DNA from: Rhizoclosmatium globosum
Lineage: Eukaryota > Chytridiomycota > Chytridiomycetes > Chytridiales > Chytriomycetaceae
Direction of reading: 5' to 3'
DNA length: 64,000 bases
Assembly (NCBI GenBank): GCA_002104985.1
Contig: MCGO01000071.1
Span: 151,242-215,241 of the forward strand
The notes under the pieces were generated by a model. It was given only the letters and a program-made list of their open reading frames with translations, was not told where the DNA came from and made no database searches. This document shows, in pieces, positions 45,459-55,900 of the stretch. The position numbers and the translations under genes are program-made. Every line of letters begins with the position of its first letter. Position 1 is the first letter of the stretch.

Positions 45459-46736
45459 ATGTCACTTTCCGAATCACACGACGCCTTCCTTACCGCCAAC
45501 GCCGCGTTCCTGCGATCTGCCGGACTTGTAGATCCGTTGATTGACGAAGTGTGGAAGCGCATTGAGACTGGGCAGCTTGGAACGGGCCACACGAATCCAT
45601 TTGGAATCGATGAAGAGGGAACAGTGGTTACTGTTGAGGAGCTTTCCCCGCGGGACTGTGTGTTTGTGTATGCGCATCAGTGGGTCTTTGCGAATGTGAT
45701 GGATGCGGCAAAGAGTCTTTCCGTGAACAAGGGCCTGTGTTCCGCTGTTGCTGACTTGATCGGCGTTGCGATGGACACTCGTCCAAGTGCGGAAGAAGCG
45801 GCAAACAAAGAAGACTTTGCACTCAAGAACCTGTTTCGTGTTGCGTTTGAGTTTGATGTTGAGGGCGGGGACAAGTTGAACTGTGTTTCCTTGGATCCGT
45901 ATGCCCCGGCCTTGCTGCCCTTTGCCCAGTCGCCGCTTCTCGGCGCCGTCATTTTCGTGGATGCACGTACGGCAACCTCGTATACGGTGCTGTGGCCGAA
46001 TTGGATTGATACCGTCGAAGAGGTGGATGACCCGGAACTTACGCTTGAGCAGTACAGCCCTATTACGAGAGGAGAGCTTGTGGTTATGCCGGATCCTTCT
46101 TCGGAAGAGTACTGGAAATTGCATTATGCGACCATGAAGGATACCAACACGTTCGATTGGTATATGCCCTGGAGCGAGGACCTGTCTCATGTCATTAAGC
46201 AGGCTGTGGCGACTGTGTCGGGTTCAAACAAGGAAAACGAGTTTATTACCGTGTTGAATGTTGGTTGTGGAAATTCTACATCAGTCGGCGACGGATTAAT
46301 GGATGATAAAATCTGCGACTTGGTGATGCACTATGACGTGTCGAAGGAGGTCGTTCATGCACTCTCCAAACTAGAGCAGGAATCTGTAGCATCAACATCA
46401 AAGAAGCCAACTGCTGGTGTACAAGAATATATCGTGTTTGATGCATCAGACCCGGCACCATTCCGAACTCGATTCTCATGGGCTTTCGATAAAGGAACTT
46501 TCGATGGAATGTTGAGTCATGGTGCTGAACTTGTCAAGAAGGTGTGGGCGAACCTGGCAAAAGTGACAGACACTGTCGTGTTAGTGTCCCATGGTTCTCC
46601 TGAAAAAAGAATTCAAGTCATTGAAGAACAAGTTGCCGGTGGATGGACTGTTGATCAGTGTTTGGAGATTGATACGACAAAGACAACTGGTTGGTGCTAT
46701 TGGGTGTACATTTGCAAACATTCAAGCGAAAAGTAA
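45459..46736 (+). CDS. TTLL12-N-like domain fused to METTL13-like methyltransferase, copy 1
   Basis: Intronless, 425 residues. Residues 1-220 resemble the N-terminal (SET-like) region of TTLL12 as I remember it: FLTANAAFLRSAGLVDPLID, a VFVYAHQWVF segment equivalent to its FLVDHAWT, AVADLIGV, and YTVLWPNWID equivalent to YTLLWPL. Residues about 230-420 are a class I SAM-dependent methyltransferase with FDWYMPW (about 232), LNVGCGNS (about 265, motif I) and AFDKGTFDGML (about 342), the pattern of METTL13/EEF1AKMT4-type lysine methyltransferases. No tubulin-ligase ATP-grasp domain is present. Substrate unknown. eEF1A or a cytoskeletal protein would be guesses. A second copy lies at 49161. Confidence 0.72.
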   Translation: MSLSESHDAFLTANAAFLRSAGLVDPLIDEVWKRIETGQLGTGHTNPFGIDEEGTVVTVEELSPRDCVFVYAHQWVFANVMDAAKSLSVNKGLCSAVADLIGVAMDTRPSAEEAANKEDFALKNLFRVAFEFDVEGGDKLNCVSLDPYAPALLPFAQSPLLGAVIFVDARTATSYTVLWPNWIDTVEEVDDPELTLEQYSPITRGELVVMPDPSSEEYWKLHYATMKDTNTFDWYMPWSEDLSHVIKQAVATVSGSNKENEFITVLNVGCGNSTSVGDGLMDDKICDLVMHYDVSKEVVHALSKLEQESVASTSKKPTAGVQEYIVFDASDPAPFRTRFSWAFDKGTFDGMLSHGAELVKKVWANLAKVTDTVVLVSHGSPEKRIQVIEEQVAGGWTVDQCLEIDTTKTTGWCYWVYICKHSSEK

Positions 46737-46794
46737 ACTTGAGTTGATGTACTGTTATTTAATGATCTTACAAACGAAACAAAGGTAATTAAAT

Positions 46795-48791
46795 CTAGTA
46801 TTCATAAGCAACAGTCTCCGGCTTGCTGTACTTGTAATTGTTGGTTTTGTACAAAGAAGCAATTTTACAGTAATCGTTGAATCCAGATTTTGGAGAATAA
46901 TGAGAACCATATGGATCGATCAAGCCAGAACCATCAGCTGCAGTAAGCGGCTGACCAGGGAAGCAACATTCTGCAGTCTTTTGACCTGGCGCAGTCAAAC
47001 CCGACCCATCACAATACTCTGGACGGAACACGTAATCTTCTTTGTTTCCGAGATAATCCAAAGATGCAGATGCAATTCTTTTTTCATTCACAAGAGATGC
47101 GCGGAAGCGGTTCAAACGAACGGCTGTCTTTTCGTCTCTCTTGACATTTGACCACAAACGTTCAGCAATAGCGGTAACACGAGGAAACACGTAACGGTCG
47201 AGGTTGTGGCGCTTGACTGTTTCAGTCCACAAAGCACCGAATCCTCCTTTAACGGCACTCTTGGCGTTTGCAGAAAGGGAATCAAGCGGTTCGTAGTCGT
47301 AGATCATTGTCCAGTTGTGCCATTGGCCAGTAAATGTCGCATAACCATCGATTTTGAGGGCGGAAGCTGGAGTTTCACGTTCAAACTGGCTTGAACACCA
47401 GCGTGCGAATGGCGAGCAGTCCAAGTACCAGTGCGATTAAGGAGAAACAGCAATATTCTTGAAACCCTTGTCAGCAACATTTGCAATTGCGGCTGGAGCA
47501 CCATGTGAGACATTCCACAAAGTAATCAACGAGTCTTTTGGAATAATATCAGCCACACCAAAGTCAGTCACAATTTCATCCCACGCTGCAAGAGTCTTGC
47601 CTCCGAGCATACCAAGGAGACGAGTATCAAAGTTACGCATCATTGGGTGTAGCGCATCAGCAGGAACTGAATCCCAGTTGTCTGGAATCAAGCCGTAAGC
47701 ACGAGTGTTGACTTCATCATGACCGACGTGAATGACTGGGTCGGAGAACCATGACCCGATTTCGTTGATCAACTGGTCCAATACCTCCAGTGCCTTTTCT
47801 TTCCGGACGTCGAGCTGTCCGCATGGTGGTTGGTTGCAGTATTGGCGGCCCCACCAGACGACTTCATTTGGACAGCTTGTGACGTCAGCGACTGGAATGG
47901 TCTTGTTTGAGCACATGGCGTTCGTAGCAAATGAGCTTCCGTCCCATGGACTGTTGACTGCGTGTTCAGTAATGAAAGAGTTGGTGGACAGAATACTTAC
48001 GAATGGTTCCAGGACGCGATAAGATCAGGATCAATGTGTCCAAGAACTGCATTGTGGCCTGGAGTCTCGAACTCTGGGATCACACGGATGTTGCGCTCGA
48101 ACGCGTCTGTTTGTGTCCAAGTCAGCAGAAAAAAGAAGGTTATAATATAACTAACATTGAACAATGTCTTGCACGTCCTTTTTGGTGTAAACCTTAAGGG
48201 TACCGTCGGCGTTCTTGTAAGCTGCCTTCTGGTGAACCTGTGGATACGTGAGCCATTCAATTGGGAACGACTGGGAGTCGTAAATGTGCCAGTGGAAAAC
48301 ATTGAGCTTGGATGCAGCCAAACCGTCAAGGATGCGCTTGATATCCTCGACTGGGAAGAAGTTACGAGCAGTGTCCAGAAGCAAGCCACGATATGGGAAG
48401 GCTGGAGCGTCGGTAACAGTTGCGAGAACGAGCTTGCCATCGTTTGTGATGAGCTGGGAAAGTGTTTGGAGAGCATATTTGACACCAATTTGGTTGTCGG
48501 CTTGGGTGGATAGAGTTCAAAAGAGATAATAAAGTCGTTTCTCACCTGTGATGATTGCGCCATTTTCAGTCACATCCAAAGTGTAAGCCTCAGACGATCC
48601 AGGAAGCTTGAGGCCCAGACACAGACCAACCGTTCGTGAGATCAACCATCGCATTGACCTTGAATGGCTTTCCGGCAACGCCTTTTTTAAGCATTGTTCA
48701 AGGAGGCAACGGTTGCGGCAATGGTTCCTTCGCGTAAGTTGGAGCTTACTGTGAAGCTACCAATTGAAACAGTTTGCTTTTTATCAACGAC
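46795..48791 (-). pseudogene. GH20 beta-N-acetylhexosaminidase, decayed
   Basis: Minus-strand gene for a chitobiase/hexosaminidase that trims terminal GlcNAc from chitin oligomers. Recognisable parts in order: a GH20b-like start (TVSIGSFTVSSNLREGTIAA), IGVKYALQTLSQLITNDGKL, RGLLLDTARNFFPVEDIKRI, NVFHWHIYDSQSFPIEW, RNIRVIPEFETPGHNAVLGH, VIHVGHDEVNTRAY (catalytic Asp-Glu, with His replacing the second Gly of the usual HxGGDE), then WYLDCSPFARWC. Defects: apparent one-base losses near 48690 and 48620, an in-frame TAA at 47437-47439 before the HWYLDC stretch, and no signal-peptide exon. Some of the shifts lie in homopolymers and could be sequence errors. Introns are near 48500-48540, 48155 and 47990. 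Confidence 0.75.
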
Positions 48792-48876
48792 CTGGGTGTT
48801 TTGAATTGTGTTAGGTGTTGCGACACATTGCATTCAAGTTCATGGATCGTTATCAGACACACTTACTTTTATTGCA

Positions 48877-49131
48877 ATGTATGAAAAGGAATCGGGGCGA
48901 ATCTTTACGAAAATGGAGCAAAACGAAAGTGTGTCGGAAGGTCCTTTGATGGGAGCCGGCTTTGATTGGGGAGACGAAGACGCGATGGGTCCGTTTGCCA
49001 AAATGGCAGTGCGTGGGACGGCCATGGTGAATCCAGGTGGGGAGGCTGTTGATAATGATATGTTTCCTGAATGGAAGCCGGATGGAATTGATGTGCACGT
49101 TAAGGAAGTAGTATCTCGTTTGAAGCAATAA
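48877..49131 (+). CDS. Possible C-terminal exon of an unknown protein
   Basis: An open frame of 85 codons on the plus strand between the hexosaminidase start and methyltransferase copy 2. It has a varied, folded-looking composition (GAGFDWGDEDAMGPFAKMAV, FPEWKPDGIDVHVKEVVSRL) but no recognised domain. It may be a last exon whose upstream exons were replaced or overlap the GH20 5' region. It ends 29 bp before the next start codon. Low confidence. Confidence 0.3.
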   Translation: MYEKESGRIFTKMEQNESVSEGPLMGAGFDWGDEDAMGPFAKMAVRGTAMVNPGGEAVDNDMFPEWKPDGIDVHVKEVVSRLKQ

Positions 49132-49160
49132 AGTTCTTTTTATTTGTTTTCGTTTTTGGG

Positions 49161-50390
49161 ATGTCCATTTCTGAGTTCATCACCTTGAATGGGCCACAGC
49201 TGACTTCCCTCGGGATGCCTGAGATCCTGTGGAAGAGCGTGTACCAGCGAATTGAGACGAATAGGCTTGGCAGTGACGGGCGGCTTGTTTCCGAGGACGG
49301 ATTAGTCATTGCGGCAGTTCGAGTCGGTGCCTCTGAGGCATCTGAGGCAGGCGTGTTTGTGTACGCGCACGAGTGGTTGTTTGAGTCGCGCGACCAGGCC
49401 CAGCGCCACTTGGACGAAAGCGCCGCTCTGAAAAGTGTTGTTGCCGATTTGGTGCGACGGACAACTCAAGCGACAATTCAAATTCAGCCTGAATCAAAAG
49501 CGATTCTGCCGCTCTTGTTCCGCATCGCTTTCGAATTTGAAGTGCGCTCCGCAGAAGAGGCGAAGAAGTTGTATGCTGTCTCAATGGACAAAGTGGCCCC
49601 GTGCATGATCAAGTTTGATCAGAACCCGCTTCTTGGCGCTGGAATCTTTATCGATATTCGTACAAATAAGTCGTATACTCTGCTGTGGCCTTTAAGGCCG
49701 GATGAAGTCATTGAGAAAGGAACTCAAATCACTCGAGGCGAATTGACTTGTATGCCTGATTATTCGACTGCAGAGTACTGGAAATATCACTATGCTACTT
49801 CAAAACAAGATACAACTTTTGATTGGTTCTTGCCATGGTCTAAAGGCTTTTCTGCCCTTCTGAAATCTATTGTTCCCGCCCCGACTGCTTCCACATTTAC
49901 AACAGTTTTGAATGTTGGATGCGGAAACTCAACTTCAGTTGGGGATGGACTCGTCGCCGATGGTGTCTGTGATTTGGCTATTCACTTTGATGTCTCCTCT
50001 GAAGCTGTTAGAACTATTTCGCGTCTCTCGCATTCAACAAAGGGCCTCCAGGAATTTGCTGTCTTTGATGGTGCGCTATCTTCTGGATTCCCATTTCGAA
50101 CGTCTGACACCAATGGAAAGCTGTTTGATTGGGCTTTTGACAAAGGAACTACGGATGGTCTGTTGCGTTCCGATATGGATATTGTGCGCCAATTATGGAA
50201 AAATTTGGCTAGAGTGACGGATACTTTGGTATGGGTGTCGCTTGGGCGTCCCGAGCTTCGCGTCATTTTGATTGAAGATGAAATTGGATGTGGATGGGAA
50301 GTGGATCAGTGTCTCCAAATTGACGGATCTGGTTCGATAAAGACTCATTGGGTCTATGTGTGTAAGCAAAAAAGTAGTGGTTTTAAATAA
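49161..50390 (+). CDS. TTLL12-N-like domain fused to METTL13-like methyltransferase, copy 2
   Basis: Intronless, 409 residues, colinear with the copy at 45459. Shared landmarks: FITLNGPQLTSLGMPEILWK at the start, VFVYAHEWLFESRDQAQRHL, LLFRIAFEFEV, YTLLWPLRPDEVIEK, YWKYHYATSKQ, FDWFLPWSKGF, LNVGCGNSTSVGDGL (motif I, about residue 249) and WAFDKGTTDGLLRSD (about 326). The YTLLWPLRPDE stretch is even closer to vertebrate TTLL12 than copy 1. Both halves are conserved between copies, so the fusion is under selection rather than a chance joining. The two copies are separated by the decayed GH20 gene. Confidence 0.74.
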   Translation: MSISEFITLNGPQLTSLGMPEILWKSVYQRIETNRLGSDGRLVSEDGLVIAAVRVGASEASEAGVFVYAHEWLFESRDQAQRHLDESAALKSVVADLVRRTTQATIQIQPESKAILPLLFRIAFEFEVRSAEEAKKLYAVSMDKVAPCMIKFDQNPLLGAGIFIDIRTNKSYTLLWPLRPDEVIEKGTQITRGELTCMPDYSTAEYWKYHYATSKQDTTFDWFLPWSKGFSALLKSIVPAPTASTFTTVLNVGCGNSTSVGDGLVADGVCDLAIHFDVSSEAVRTISRLSHSTKGLQEFAVFDGALSSGFPFRTSDTNGKLFDWAFDKGTTDGLLRSDMDIVRQLWKNLARVTDTLVWVSLGRPELRVILIEDEIGCGWEVDQCLQIDGSGSIKTHWVYVCKQKSSGFK

Positions 50391-50597
50391 AACATCTTCC
50401 GCATTAATGCGAATCCACGAATTAAATTTAACTGACTGTTTGTCAAGTATTCTCCAGTGAGTGTGTATGTTGAATTGAGGCTGGAACGTTGTGGAAACCT
50501 GTGGAAAGTCTGTTCTTCCAAAAAGTTCTGAGACACTCCATTTGGCCTTTCAGAACCTTTGCCAACGCCAAAGAAAGAAAAATCATCAAACACCACC

Positions 50598-52369
50598 ATG
50601 GCACCAAGATCTACAAAGTGAGTGGGCCGACGCATTTGAATGAAGGATGCATAGAGTCAGGGATATATCGCTTTGAATACTGGCGTGATTGAAGGACAGC
50701 ACGGTGAATGGGACAGTTGCTTGATTATCGATGGATACGGATAATGGATACGGATAATGGATGCGTTCCGTGCACTGAAACAAAAGAATCGTCTATGAGT
50801 CAGTTGTATGTATGGCAGGCGATGGAGCTGTCGGCAAACCTGACATTTCGCTGGACAACTACACATCAAACATCCAACGCCTCATGGGATTTCCTTGATC
50901 TAACCGGATTATCCCTCCAAAACAGACTCTACGACGTTCTCGAAGTACCTCCATCCGCCTCTGAAGTGCGTTTGTTTTGAAATACCCTCCATCAAACTCT
51001 TTGTATTGATATCAAATCCAACACAGAGCGAGATCAAAAAAGCTTACAGAAAGCTCGCCTTGAAATACCACCCTGATAAGAACCCTGGAAACGAGGAGGC
51101 CAACGAGAGGTTCAAGGAAATCTCAAAGGCGTATGAAGTTCTTTCTGATGAGCAGAAGCGTGACATGTATGACCGATATGGAGAGGAGGGTATCGAGGGT
51201 GCTAGTGGAATGGGTGGTGGTCCAGGAGGTATGAACCCAGGAGACTTGTTCTCGCAGTTGTTTGGAGGCGCTGGGTAAGTTGATTTCTCATTCGATGTTG
51301 AACCGCTCTGAAGCTTACAAATTTCCGCTTTAGTGGTTTCGGTGGAGGTGGTCGTTCTGGTCCTCGTAAAGGAAAGGACATGGCGCACTCACTCAAGGTT
51401 TGTTGGGGTTCGGTCGCTCAATAACCGTTAAATAATGAAATATACAGGTTACTCTCGAAGACCTCTACAAGGGAAAGACATCAAAGCTTGCGCTTCAAAA
51501 GCAGGTCCTTTGTGGTCCATGTGAGGGACGTGGTGGAAAGGCTGGAGCTACTCGCACTTGTACTGGTTGTCAAGGTCGTGGTGTCAAGATTGTCATTCGT
51601 CAGATGGGTCCAATGATTCAGCAGATGCAGCAGACTTGTCCCGACTGTAACGGAGAGGGAGAAATCATCAACCCCAAGGACAGGTGTACTGCTTGCAACG
51701 GAAAGAAGATCAACAACGAACGAAAGGTTTGTTTCCGTCTTTGGATAGTTATATTGTTTGCTGAATTTATTGCCGCAGATTCTCGAAGTTTTCATCGACA
51801 AGGGTATGACTGATGGTCAGAAGGTTGTTTTCAGCGGTGAGGGAGACCAGGCTCCAGGAATCGTGCCAGGAGACATCATCATTGTCATTGAAGAGAAGGC
51901 ACACGACCGTTTCAAGCGTAAGGGAGCTGATCTCTTCATTGACGTCAAAATCGACCTTCTCACCGCTCTTGCGGTGGCCACTTCTCTATCCCCCACCTTG
52001 ACGACCGAGTCCTCGTTGTCAACATTGTTCCAGGAGAAGTCATCAAACCCGACGAAGTCAAGGTCATCCAGGCGAAGGTATGCCAGTCCACAAGCGTCCA
52101 TTCGACAAAGGAAACCTCTACATCAAGTTCGAAATCGTCTTCCCTCAATCTAACTGGGCTTCTGAGGCGCAACTCAAGGCACTGGAAAGCATCTTGCCAC
52201 CACGCACTGCTCTTCCTTCAACTGCTGGAAAGGAGGTTGAGGAAGTTGTTCTGTCATCTGTTGACCCAATGCAAGAGAGACGGGCACACGGTGCAGACAT
52301 GGATGAGGACGATGATGATGAGCATGGTCACGGACAGGAGGACCAGGAGTGCAGTGTGCTCAGCAGTAG
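50598..52369 (+). CDS. YDJ1: Type I DnaJ/Hsp40, Ydj1-like, with two apparent frame breaks
   Basis: Cytosolic Hsp70 co-chaperone. Exons: 50598-50617, 50926-50965, 51027-51274, 51334-51397, 51448-51726 and 51779-52369. The J domain has [20 protein letters not shown] and [10 protein letters not shown] (HPD), followed by a Gly-rich linker. The zinc-finger region has four CxxCxGxG-type repeats ([32 protein letters not shown]). The client-binding C-terminal domains follow. The end reads VQCAQQ, a CaaX farnesylation motif like that of Ydj1. To read it through, one G is missing near 51975 (LTALAGGHFSIP) and one base near 52333. Because this gene is essential in fungi, those breaks look like sequence errors. 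The first intron (308 nt) is the longest in the gene. Confidence 0.85.
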
Positions 52370-52389
52370 ATGGAATTCTGTTTAGAAAA

Positions 52390-52946
52390 CAACGCATTGT
52401 ACTTTTGCTACCTTTTTTATATCCTTTTTTACTTGTTCGGGAGTAATGTTTGATGATGTTTACAATGAAGCATTCACGCATTGTTATTAGTGGTTGGTTT
52501 AACTTGTGCCTAACGTGTTTCAATCAATGATGTTTCCTTCTTAGGTAATAATCGCAAGTCTTCGCAAAACAGCCATTTCTTGTAGAGTAGAACTAGTGTA
52601 TACAAACTTGGTCAGAAGTCGACAGTTGAGATCGCGAGATGGAGAGAGATGTGGATTCCCAGCAAGGCTCAACACAGCTAAACAAACAGAAATAAAGACT
52701 TGGGTTTCTTGCTGGGTTTCTTGGCAGTTCATTATAGTATTATTAATACAGCAAAAGCCAAAACGTATGCTACCCCATCCCTCCTCCACCCCCGTACCCC
52801 CGGGTACAATACGAACCTCCAATCGTACACCAACACACATAATTGTCCTAATTGGGAGACTATACCCCTCAGAAACTATGATCTTTAGTCCACCTCTCTC
52901 ACCTCCCTTAAACAGTAAACACTCTCTTGTTCTGAACTTGATTTGA
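52390..52946. other. Intergenic, no gene seen
   Basis: Contains 3' sequence of the DnaJ gene and upstream sequence of the NLR gene. Open frames on both strands near 52541-52954 lack recognisable features. Confidence 0.4.
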
Positions 52947-55900
52947 ATGGGCAACTACATTTCCAGAACGGGTATGTGAAACCTCCTCTTTCCTCCTTTC
53001 AGTACTCATTGCCAGCTTCAGGTGCATCCGATTTTGTTGCCACTGTTCAGCCGTACGACGATTATAAGGCTCGAAAGACTATTGTTCTTCCCGAAGCAAC
53101 CGTGGACTGTTTAAGGGATAAGGTCAATTTCCCTTGCTTTCAGTTTCATGCTAAAGTCCCAAATAGATAATCGAAGTATTCGGAGAAAGTCCTGAATCCG
53201 CTCTTCATATCTACTACAGAGCCATTACGAACCCTTTAACCCACCAGCCGCGATATCTGTTGTCCAAAAACGCCGATCTGGTCAGCATTTTCATGGAAGT
53301 GGAACACGCCAAGGACAAGAAACTGTTGTTTGAATACAATGAATCATTTGTTGTGACCATTTGTGCCAAACACTCATGTCAACCAGCTATTGTTGTCCAA
53401 CTCGAAAAGGCGACTTAATGGCAGAGCTGAGGGAAATGGTAGGCTTTGTTCTTTTTGGGGTCTCACTCATGTTCTTGTTCACAGATTGCTGGTCACTTTG
53501 GCGTGGGTACCAACGTTTGCGTCTACTATCAGCACTCCAAAACTGATGCGAAAACAATCATCAATAATGAGAAATCACTCAAACTCGCCCTTATTAACTC
53601 TGATCAAGTTTTCTTTGAATCGTTGGACAATCGCGAAAACAAGACAATCCCAAACGAAACCAGACTTTCCATTGTTAGCAATCGTGATGCCAAGTCCCGA
53701 AAAAATTCAGGCTTGTTTATTTCGTACAATTGGTCCACCAAAGTCCATGTCAATGCTGTAGTGGACAAGCTCCAAGCAATCAAACCTGATCTGCTCATTT
53801 GGCGTGATACTGAGAAGATGGAATCAGATATTTACGACTCAATGGGCTCTGGCATCTCTGGTTGTCAGGTTGTAATTGCCTGTTTTTCGTTGGGGTATTT
53901 GGTGAGTAGTTATCTGTTGCAAGAACAAACTCATTGATTTGTAATAAATAGCAATCGCGAAACTGCATGAAAGAGCTCAAGTTTGCAGATGAACTCAAGA
54001 AAACTATTATTCCAGTTTATTTCTTTGAAGATGCTGACAATATTGATAGCCTCAAGAATGAGTATAGCAGTGCTTTCTTGATTGTTGCTGGAAAACTGTA
54101 CACCAACTTCAAGAGGATGAATCCACTTGATTCTGAGTGGGACCTTACTTTCAATGGTTTTGTTAAAGAAGTAGAAAGTGCTTTAAGCAAAGTCCCTCAT
54201 ACTCTTGTTGTGAGTCCTCTGGATGTCTGGCTTCAACCAGAGTCATTTGATGCTGACCTTCAGGCGTATGCAGAAGAATATGTCCCTGGAACCCGCAAGT
54301 GGATTGTTCCTGCCCTAAAAGCTTGGACACTCACAAAAGAACGTGTCATGTACTTAAATGGTGGTGCTGGAACAGGAAAGTCTCTGATTGTTTACAGCTT
54401 GACAAAGAACTTGCCTACCAGCTTTGTCATTGGTGCTCTGTTTATTTGTCGCTACAATAATGCACGAAAAAGCAATCCCATTGTTCTTGTGTGTACAATT
54501 GTGAGTAGTTTATGTCTGGCTCTTGGTGGGGCCTTCAAACAGCATGTGGAAGCAGAAATGAAGGAGGACCTTGTTTGTGTCAAGGAAGGAAAACAAAGCC
54601 TTCTCAAAACCCCAATTGAAGCATTCAAGGTGTTGGTTGTGGATGGTCTGAACAAGTGTTTAGCATCAGAATGGCAATCCAAAACTCTCTTGATAATCAT
54701 TGATGCCTTAGATGAGCTCAACAAGGACACACGTCACTCTGTCTTGACTATTTTGACTGTGCTATGCCCCCAGCTCCCAGAATTTGTCAAGATCATTACC
54801 ACAGGTCGCCCGGAACGTGATATTTACTACTTGTTGCAAGAACTCAGTCCTTTTGTTTTGAGCCCCAGCAGTAATAACAACACAGCTGATTTGGAATTGT
54901 TTGTTAAGTTTAGATTCCAGATGCTGTGGGGAAAATTCGAAAAGGGACTCTGGAAGAGAAGTGTTGCAAGCATTGGTTGATAAAGCAGAAGGCCTTTTCA
55001 TCTACGCTCGTAATGTCAGTGAATACATCAAGAATCAGAATTTGACCCCAAAACAAGCCCTTACAGATATACAATCTCTGACTTCAGGTTCAGATGGTGT
55101 CTACAAAGCCATTATTGAGCGTGAACTTCAAAGCAACAGAGCAGAGAGACTGGCTTTGTTCAAGCATGTGTTTGCTGTTCTGTTAACTGCACAAAGACCA
55201 TTGACATTGACAAGTTTATCCAATCTTGGAGGATTGGCTCTCAATGAAGTAGAGTCTGTTGTTGCAGAGGTGATTAATTTGACTTGGTTTCTAGTGTTGA
55301 TTATTTCTGTAGTTTCGGTCTATCCTCAAAATTGAAGTTGGCGGCGTGGTGTCTGCCATCCACAAGAGTGTAAAAGACTTTTTCACTGACAATACTCGTT
55401 GTGGAGCAGAGTTCTTCATTCAAATTACAGATGCAAGTCTTGCAGTTAGATGTGTCCAGATTCTAATTGTCAACTTAAGTCGTAATATGGCAACTTTGGA
55501 TCCTGCAAGGCTATATAGTAAAGATGAACTCACACAACTGACAGTGTTGAACGAGGATGTTGAATATGCTGTCTTATTCTGGGGAACCCACTTTTCTCTG
55601 GGCTTCTCAAGTGCTTCAGTTCATGACCAAAACAGAGTGATTATGCTACTCCACCAGTTTTGCACCAAAACTTTGGTTTACTACTTGGAAGCTCTGCTCT
55701 TAATGACCAAGCTCAATGATGTCTTTGCTATGATTGAGTCTGTTTCTTTTGTTTTGTCAAGTTGTACTCACTTGGAAGATGTTAAGACAGTGTTGTCGTT
55801 GCTGACTGACCTTAAATATGTGGCTTTCAATTTCCGCACCCAATTGTTGGCAAGTCCACTTCAAGTATACAATCATGCTTTGATTGGTGTACCTCAAGAA

